From NCBI GenBank assembly GCA_001692895.1, contig KV748183.1:2666001-2730000 (forward strand): a stretch of 64,000 nucleotides of DNA, given 5' to 3'. Below the pieces are notes generated by a model. It did not search any database. It was not told the origin of the DNA and was given only the letters and a program-made list of their open reading frames with translations. The translations under genes and the position numbers were made by a program. Positions 57,610 to 64,000 of the stretch are shown here, in pieces (positions within the stretch are counted from its first letter, which is position 1; each line of letters starts with the position of its first letter). Origin of the DNA: Cenococcum geophilum 1.58. Taxonomy: Eukaryota > Ascomycota > Dothideomycetes > Gloniales > Gloniaceae.

Positions 57610-60015
57610 GTAGTTTTTGGCGGGGAATTAGGTAGGCAGCCTAAACTTTTAACGTAGTACTGTATGCTATATATTCTATATATATAATTGATTTGGTTAT
57701 CTTATTATTTAGCAAGTTTTAGTTAGACTATATAAGGCGTACCTAGTTGTATATTACTGTTCTATAGTGTACTATATATAGTATACTACATCTACCCTAC
57801 TACTTTACTCTTCTTCTGTTTAGAGGAATACTTTTAAGTGTTAATTAATGAATAAGAAAGGATTTTGTTCTGTCTTTGCTTACTGTCCACCTTTTAAGAA
57901 TATAATACTTTTGTGGAAGCCTTTAATACCAGCTCTAAAGTCCACGCTCTTTTAAAGTTTTTCCTATCTTTTCTTTAAAAACCTTTGGAATCTGGCTCTA
58001 TACTAATCCATCCTTCGCACATAGAATAATTAGCAGTTTATCTTTATAACTAACCCCCTTGCTAATTAGCCTAAGATAGTCAGCCCGCGTATATTGAAAT
58101 AATTTCGGTAGGATAAAAATCCTTAGCAGCCACATAGACTAAGGGGTAGGAATAGTCTTAATGATAACCGATATATTATTTTTTATAGTTACTTAATGCA
58201 TATAGTACTACGTAAGTAATATAGCCTTTTAGCCAGGTAGCTACCCGGGCGTGTAAGTTTAACCCCTTTTAGCAGGCTTTTGAAACAATTAAATTTAGAT
58301 AAGATATTAACTTAGAACCCTTCTAAAAATAACATTTAAGGCGCTAATTGGAGCTATAAAATATGAAGATGCCACTAAAAGGAGAGATAAAAATGTGTAT
58401 TATAATCTTATTGTTAAGGACTTTCTAATAGAAGCGACTTATTAAATACGTATTTAATTGGGCAAATAAAGATGGCGGCTTCGCGTTAGTGTTGGGAGAA
58501 TAAGTACCACTTTATTATAAAGAGTTAGTGCTATAAAAGAGCTTCTTAGATTGATTTCTTACGTTTTTTTAATCTGCCAATAAATATTGAAGAGGAAGAA
58601 TAAATACTACTATATTACGAAGAGTTAGTGCTATAACAGATTTTTATATTAATTTCTTACATTTCTTAGCCTGCCTATAAACAATAGAGAGCACGAATTA
58701 AACTAATAGTAGCTAGTACTAAGAATTGGTTTTATAAGCTTCCGCTGGGCGGATTTCTGTAACCCTAGAATAACAATCTCTTTAGTATAATAGTTAGATT
58801 TATTAGAACTTAGGGAACTAACTTTAAGTTACCTACTTATTTTGTGTTGTAAGCTATTCTTTATACTCGGATATATTAGAGTTTATCTATAACCCTAAGA
58901 TTAAACCAATACTAGTGTCCTAAATCCAATAACTGTGTATGCTTTAATATTCTAGGAAATTAAGGGGACTCTTTACTATGTCTAAAATAGTAAGGTAGTA
59001 GGTTGTTATAGTAATCTAATAATTATCAGTCCATCTCTTTAGTGGTGTTATTAATATTTAATATCAGTATAAGGCCATATTGATATTAATATTTAACTTA
59101 ACGTCCCCCCCTACATGGCGTAAAACCCCCTATACCGCAAAATATAAAGGGCACTTTAACTTTAAGCGACTATAACTCTGCGTACACGCTAATATTTACT
59201 ATAATTCTATATAAGTTATGTGTTGCAGCTACTTTTATACATTTAGAACCTCTTTTAATAAAAAATTATATTTATATTATCGCCTTCGCGCCTAATGTAT
59301 AGAGAGCCTTAAATTAGAGCATAACAATATTCCTTCTCTAAAGCACTACTGTTAAGCTCTTAGTACTCCATAATACTTATAAACAGTCTTATCTAAGTCT
59401 TAGAGACTTACTACAATGCTAGAAATTCATTATCAGCTTTATATCTACTATAGCGCGCAAATTTATACACAATTACTACCCTAGTTAGTACTTCTAATTA
59501 AAGCAGTTTCCAATCCTGGCTAGTGCGAAATAACCCCGCACGTTTAATATAATTATCGCCTATATAATTTACTTATATTATCTAGTAAGCTAGGCTTATA
59601 GCTGTCGGGTATATAGCTATGTAAAGACTTAGTAAGAGGGCCGATCTTAGTCCCGCAGCCTTGCGATTTAACTTAACCTTGGCTACTATAAGCCTCCCAT
59701 TAACTAACTCACTCTTATAGATTTGCTACCTTATTATTGAGGTGGCGTTTCCTAGATATTAGCGCGGTTAAAGCTATGATCTACTTTATAAAGAAGGTAA
59801 AATATTTACACCTAAGTAAATAAGATATACCAAGCGTATAAGCCAATCTCAATAAATAAATACTCCTAAAAACCCCCTCTCCTACCTATACCTCCTAATC
59901 GACCACACTACGAGCCTCTACCTTACGTGCTTCCGCTAGTGTGTTGCTAATTAAGAAGCGCACGATACTGGAACTGCCTTATAGACTTAACGTATTACAA
60001 ACTATTAAGAGACTA
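57610..60015. other. Decayed region, no gene assigned
   Basis: A minus frame at about 57880-58150 (PLVYVAAKDFYPTEIISIYA, then RARFxRFLKKR) is coherent for about 90 codons but not recognised. A plus frame is weakly visible near 58560-58680. An AT-rich hairpin is listed separately. Confidence 0.3.
59051..59096. repeat. AT-rich hairpin
   Basis: Arms of about 20 bases (ttaatatttaatatcagtat and its near-complement) around a 5-base loop. Confidence 0.6.
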
Positions 60016-60019
60016 ACTG

Positions 60020-60600
60020 TTAAATAACCGATTCACACTCGCCGTATTTAAAGACATGGACTGGCGAGCTAAGGTGCTAGTCTAAAACTATGCTAGCTAC
60101 TAAAGGATCGATTGTAATAATTACACTTATACTGGGGCGAAAGCTAAGGACTTATAGTGCTGCTAAAGAGCTTAAGGACTGCTAAACCACTAGTTATACT
60201 CGTTGCACTTATACAATAGAGCGTAAGCTAGGGAGCTAAGGTGTTGGTTAAGAGCTTGCTGGCTTTAGAATAAGCGGTTATAATTATTGCACTTATACAC
60301 TAGAGCGTGAGCTAGGAAGTTAAAGTGCTGGCTAATAGCTTGTTGGCTGCCAAATAATTAACTATAGTTGTTGCACTTGTATAATAGAGAGTGAGCTAGG
60401 GAGTTAAGGTGCTAGTTAAGGGCTTACTAGCTGCTAAATAACCAGTCGCGTCAAGAATCTAATAACCTTAACCCCCTCCATCCTGCCTCCTTTAACTTCC
60501 CCTTAACGCACTCTACCGCCTTCTTTAATATAACTATCTCCTCTATACACGCTCCACTCTCAATATATTAAGTCAACCCATTTAGCGTAGAGAAGTGCTT
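60020..60600 (-). pseudogene. Tandem C2H2 zinc-finger protein pseudogene
   Basis: On the minus strand four units of 84 bases (28 residues) repeat, each as YKCNNYNRLFxSxxALNQHL then SSLAYAL or a variant. The family spacing is Cys-X2-Cys-X12-His-X3-5-His. Second Cys and final His codons are now mostly Tyr, the RIP outcome for TGT/TGC and CAC/CAT. The phase of the units is visible from the recurring ttgcactt at 60203, 60287 and 60370 (and ttacactt at about 60119). It would have been a DNA- or RNA-binding protein. It lies just downstream of, and in the same direction as, the second C2H2 gene. Confidence 0.7.
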
Positions 60601-60639
60601 TATTGCATCCTATACTTTTATTTTGCTAAGGGACGACGG

Positions 60640-61670
60640 TATAAGGGACAGTAGATAGTGGAACATCTTTGGTGTATAAACTAACGAAGATAGATAACTC
60701 TAAAGAGCTTAGACACTATAGAAAGCCTTACGGTTAGAATATAGCGGACATAAGATTTTAAGGACAAAAGGAAGGTGAGAAGACTATAGTTTAGTAAATT
60801 GTCTAGGAGTGGAAGGGCTATTAATACTAGTGTTAGGTGTAAATATGATGCTCCCTATTAGAGGCGAAGAGGAGTACTCCATTCTAAGTATCTCTAGCTC
60901 TATCTCTACTAGGACGCCATTGTTATAGGTAATTAAATAATTAATATCCTTTTCTTAAACCGCCTTATTCAATTTCTACTACATTATCTTTAAGCGGTAG
61001 GACCCGCTCTTAAGGTAATAGAGTAGTGCCAAATGACAACTAAAGCGCTTTTTGCATTTCTTATAAGCTATACATTAGATATTGCTAAGGGGGCGGTAGA
61101 CTACTAAGGACTAGTGTTGGAGTAGAGCTATCTCGTTAGCGAACTCCTGGTTATACTCTTTGCACACACGCTTATAGCGCAAGGAAGGAGTATGGACTTT
61201 AGTAGTAAGATGCTGTTATAAAGCGGGCTTGTTAGCGAAGTTTTAGTTACAGTTATAGCAGCGGAACTCTATTACGGAGGCCAAGGAGCGCAGGTTATAG
61301 TCCCTATAGAAATTGTGTTCTATAGACCTTTTAAACGCTTAGAAGGGTGCGTAGCTAGTAAAGTCTACCTAGTTATAGATAGGGTAGGGGTTGGAGTAAT
61401 ATATAGAGTGGTAGTTAGCAAGGGCTCCGGCATAAGGAAAGAATTAATCGCATTCTTTATAGTATAGTAGGAGTGATCCTTTGCGTATGGAGTCCTTATT
61501 ATAGGTTAAGGAAAGATGGGAATAGACGGCCTAGTAATGCTATGTGAGACTGTTCTCCGTACGGAGAAGTCGATCGCAGTTCTAATATTAAAGGCGACGT
61601 TTAATTATCTGGTGCTGTTTAAGTGCATTATAATCGCATAAAGGCATTTTAATATAAGAAACTGCAGTGA
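60640..61670 (-). pseudogene. C2H2 zinc-finger protein pseudogene
   Basis: The minus frame reads IKMPLCDYNALKQHQIIKRR, then NCDRLLRTENSLT, YKECDxFFPYAGALANYHSI, EFRCYNCNxNFANKPALQHL (61240-61300), RYKRVCKEYNQEFANEIALL, HRPLSNI-like YRPLSNI, and KKCKKRFSCHLALLYYLKSG, followed by KLNKAV and an acidic/Ser tail YSSSPLIGSIIFTPNTSIN. This is a fungal C2H2 family with irregular fingers and a conserved LNKAV tail. Stops occur at Gln or Arg codons and many ligands are Tyr. Confidence 0.75.
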
Positions 61671-61679
61671 CGAACATTG

Positions 61680-62700
61680 AATTTAAAGTTTAGAAAGAGT
61701 AGAGTAAAGACATATTAGGTCTTATTGGAAACCTTTATGCGGTATAAGATATACCTATTCCACTTCTTAACGCCTAGAAAGTTCTAAGTAGGGTTTTAGT
61801 TTGGATTAGACGGTTCTTAGAAGAATAAGATCCCTAATAAGGTCTAAAATAGGACCCTTTGCTTAGTATGTTGACCGTATAGTTACAATCCCTATTAATA
61901 ATCACGGATAAAAATGTCTTAAAAATTGATAGGTGATTCCTTTTAAATTAGATGGCCTTTTTACTGGCGCAAATATTTAATAGAAATATATTCTAGATAG
62001 ATATAAGTAGAGGTAATAGTGTAGTAGATATCTTGCTTTATATAATTTGCTATTAGCGTATAAAGATAACAATCGCCTATAATACATATTATGCTAATCT
62101 AGATTGTCCCCTCTAACTAAAGAGTGCTAAGTAGCAAACTAGGTTCTGTTATAATCTTGCCCTACTTTTTCTAAACTATAAGAATAAGGATCTTCTAGCT
62201 GTAAGTGCTATATAGTACGGTCAATTTATATATCCCTTCCGCTAGTGTATTTTATCCTATTATTATTAATAAAAGCTAGCTAATAGAATTAATAGGAATA
62301 AAGCTCCGTGATTATACCTGTTTGCGTATAGTCTACCTCTTATAGGACGTTACTAGCGGAAGGAATGACTAAGTAGCGTTTTCTAGATGCTAAGCCCCGC
62401 TATATATGGCCCAGTCATTCTATTAATTATTTTCTTCTATATTTCTATTAAATTGAGTATATCTTAATAAGGGCGTAGCCGGAGCAAGTCGGCCGCCCTC
62501 CCTGCTAGTGCTAGTATAGTAAAAAGAATCTTTTTTGTTATATAGCTTAAATTACTTATATAATTTAGTGAGGTGGCTATAGTAGGAGTTTTGCATCTAA
62601 GCAGTAAAGAGGGCTTAAAAATATTTTTATTATACTATCTATCCTAACTACCTAATACGTATAAGTTTAAGTTTTTAGGTACGTCTTATGCCATACCTCT
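61680..62700. other. Spacer upstream of the HET gene with a short inverted repeat
   Basis: A 12-13 bp inverted repeat CCTTCCGCTAGT occurs at about 62236-62247 and, inverted, at 62352-62363, possibly a small MITE. No gene recognised. Confidence 0.4.
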
Positions 62701-62739
62701 ATACCCTTATTCTTCGCTTTTTCCAGAAAGTAATAGTAT

Positions 62740-64000
62740 TCGCTTGCTTTGCCTAAAGCCACCTAAAGACGAAACTGCACCTATAAAATGCTAGCTCTTT
62801 AACTACTCTTTAAATGGATCTAATAGAGGGCCTCCTTAGTATAAGGCTTTATCCTATATATAGGGCAATCTGGAGAATACCCTACCTATATTTATAGATA
62901 AGCATTAGTTTAACGTTACGGAGAACCTTTACACGGCGCTCCGGCGTCTTCAAGATCGCTCTATTAAGTGGATATGGATAGATGCTATTTATATTAACTA
63001 ATAGGATTAATAAGAGCGGGGGCATTAGGTTAGGTTTATGGCGAAGATATATAGTAGAGTACACCGTGTAGTTGTCTGGCTTGGAGAGGCGGTAGATAGT
63101 AGCGATCAAGCGTTAGAAGAAATACGCGCACGGAAGAAGTGGTTAAATTCTTTAGGCAACGAAATGATTTAGCAAGTAGTGCTCGCGCTGCTTTAAAGAC
63201 CTTAGTTTCGCCGTATTTGGGTAAGAGAGTAGACTCTTAACAAAGTTAGGAGATTTTATTAACAGTAATTTAGGTACTTTAGGAAGTTGCCGCAGCTTAA
63301 TATATTCTAATTATATATAACCTAACGGAGATTAACGGGTACAACTTCTGCTTAGGCTTGGAATTATTATAGATTTTCTACTAAGCTCGTTTAGACTTAT
63401 ATAGCCTTATCTGTTTAGTAACTTACCTAATAAGGCAAGCTAGGTTCCGGCCTATAGTTAGAGTCTATTAATTAGATATAAGTTTTTTAGCTATACGTCC
63501 GCTAGGCGAGCTGTTAGATATATTCTATACCTATAAAGCTACCAAGCGTTATAATAAGGTGTATGCCTTGCTTAATATAAGCTCTAACGCTCTTAACGCA
63601 GCTAACTTATTACCTAACTATAAGGTTCTATAGAGAGAGGTCTTTTAACAGCTTATTAGGTTTCTTCTATATAAGCCGGTATCTATAGAGACTTAGAACG
63701 ATAAGGAGGTAGCAGTAATTAAAAGCTAGGGCTGTATTCTGGGCTAAGTGTCCTCTATAAAGCCTTGTTCTGGGTAGAGTGATATATAAAAAGTGTATAT
63801 CGTTTCGAAAAATACATCTAGGTATTTGAAATACATAGGGGAATAGAGCGCCCGTTTAATTCTCCACACCTTAATAAAACCTATCCGGTAGGGTGACCTG
63901 GTTTATCTCCTATAAGGGGCTATTAAACCCACTATTATTAGAATATGCAAGTACCACTTTACCATTATTATAATTGCAGTTACTCCTTTAGAATATATCT
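62740..64000 (+). pseudogene. HET-domain (heterokaryon incompatibility) protein, truncated by window end
   Basis: The plus frame starts near KDETAPIKC, then YKALSYIxGNLENTLPIFID (HET motif A, family EALSYVWG, 62838-62895), FNVTENLYTALRRLQDRSIK, WIWIDAIYIN (62968-62997), MAKIYSRVHRVVVWLGEAVD and SSDQALEEIR (HET block), then FRRIW, a 53-bp intron, VLxEVAAA and further downstream PLGELLDIFYTYKATKRYNK and VYALLNIS. HET proteins trigger cell death after fusion of unlike hyphae. Damage is moderate (TAG at Gln or Trp codons). The gene continues beyond 64000. Confidence 0.85.
63221..63273 (+). other. Spliceosomal intron in the HET gene (53 bp)
   Basis: GTAAGA donor, CTTAAC branch-like site near 63234-63239 and a TAG acceptor. 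Removal joins FRRIW to VLxEVAAA in frame (phase 0), the usual HET-domain sequence at this place. Confidence 0.7.

Noticed and set aside
62882-63109. Minus-strand frame of 75 codons
   Set aside because: It is antisense to the HET domain, whose plus-strand motifs are clear.
1-64000. DUF3435 (Starship captain) recombinase
   Set aside because: I looked for the conserved Arg-containing tyrosine-recombinase phrases on both strands and found none that were convincing.
1-64000. CRISPR arrays, rRNA or tRNA genes
   Set aside because: No regularly spaced repeats of that type, no rRNA-like conserved blocks and no credible cloverleaf were seen; the genome is fungal.

Overview
This is a stretch of a filamentous ascomycete (Pezizomycotina) genome in which almost every gene and transposon has been destroyed by repeat-induced point mutation (RIP). 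The first 60 bases show the pattern: 9 CpG and 7 TpA, but no CpA and only one TpG. Reading frames stay in register for kilobases and are broken only by TAG, TAA or TGA where Gln, Trp or Arg codons are expected. The short open frames are fragments. The families present (Ty3/gypsy with chromodomain, fungal MULE, PIF/Harbinger, HET, DUF3723, CYP52-type P450, C2H2 fingers of fungal type) fit Pezizomycotina. Nearly all coding features are therefore called pseudogenes. Boundaries are approximate unless a target-site duplication (TSD), LTR end or start codon fixes them.

Layout. 1-4150: 3' part of a gypsy element with polypurine tract and LTR. 4.2-10 kb: heavily decayed, one unidentified minus-strand frame. 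10.3-11.9 kb: F-box-like gene with a promoter-like leader. 13.4-18.6 kb: a MULE transposase and a bZIP factor between direct repeats. 18.6-22.6 kb: two solo LTRs, an ankyrin gene (minus) and a C2H2 factor (plus). 22.7-24.8 kb: a hAT element with 12-bp minisatellites and a nested solo LTR. 25-27 kb: CYP52-like P450. 27.3-32.2 kb: gypsy LTRs, a coiled-coil gene, a less mutated membrane-protein island and a MADS-like fragment. 33.9-34.9 kb: sterol-methyltransferase-like gene. 35-40.5 kb: unidentified frames and a chromodomain fragment. 41.1-44.7 kb: a convergent SANT/Myb and transposase pair typical of PIF/Harbinger, its SANT gene split by a hAT element that itself carries a Tc1/mariner-type MITE and a long hairpin. 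45.4-49 kb: solo LTR, RNase III-like gene, protein-kinase gene and small genes. 50.6-57.3 kb: Ser/Tyr-repeat protein, DUF3723 gene (minus), a divergent P-loop/patatin gene (plus) and a kinase-like fragment. 60-61.7 kb: two C2H2 genes (minus). 62.7-64 kb: a HET-domain gene running off the window end.

Functionally this is a transposon graveyard mixed with accessory genes linked to self/non-self recognition (HET, patatin, ankyrin, F-box) and metabolism (P450, methyltransferase). DUF3723 and patatin-like genes side by side are a recurring cargo pairing of giant fungal Starship elements, although no captain recombinase (DUF3435) could be recognised. Elements that still contain CpA (the hAT/MITE nest at 41.4-42.5 kb and the island at 30.3-30.9 kb) probably arrived after, or escaped, the main RIP episode.
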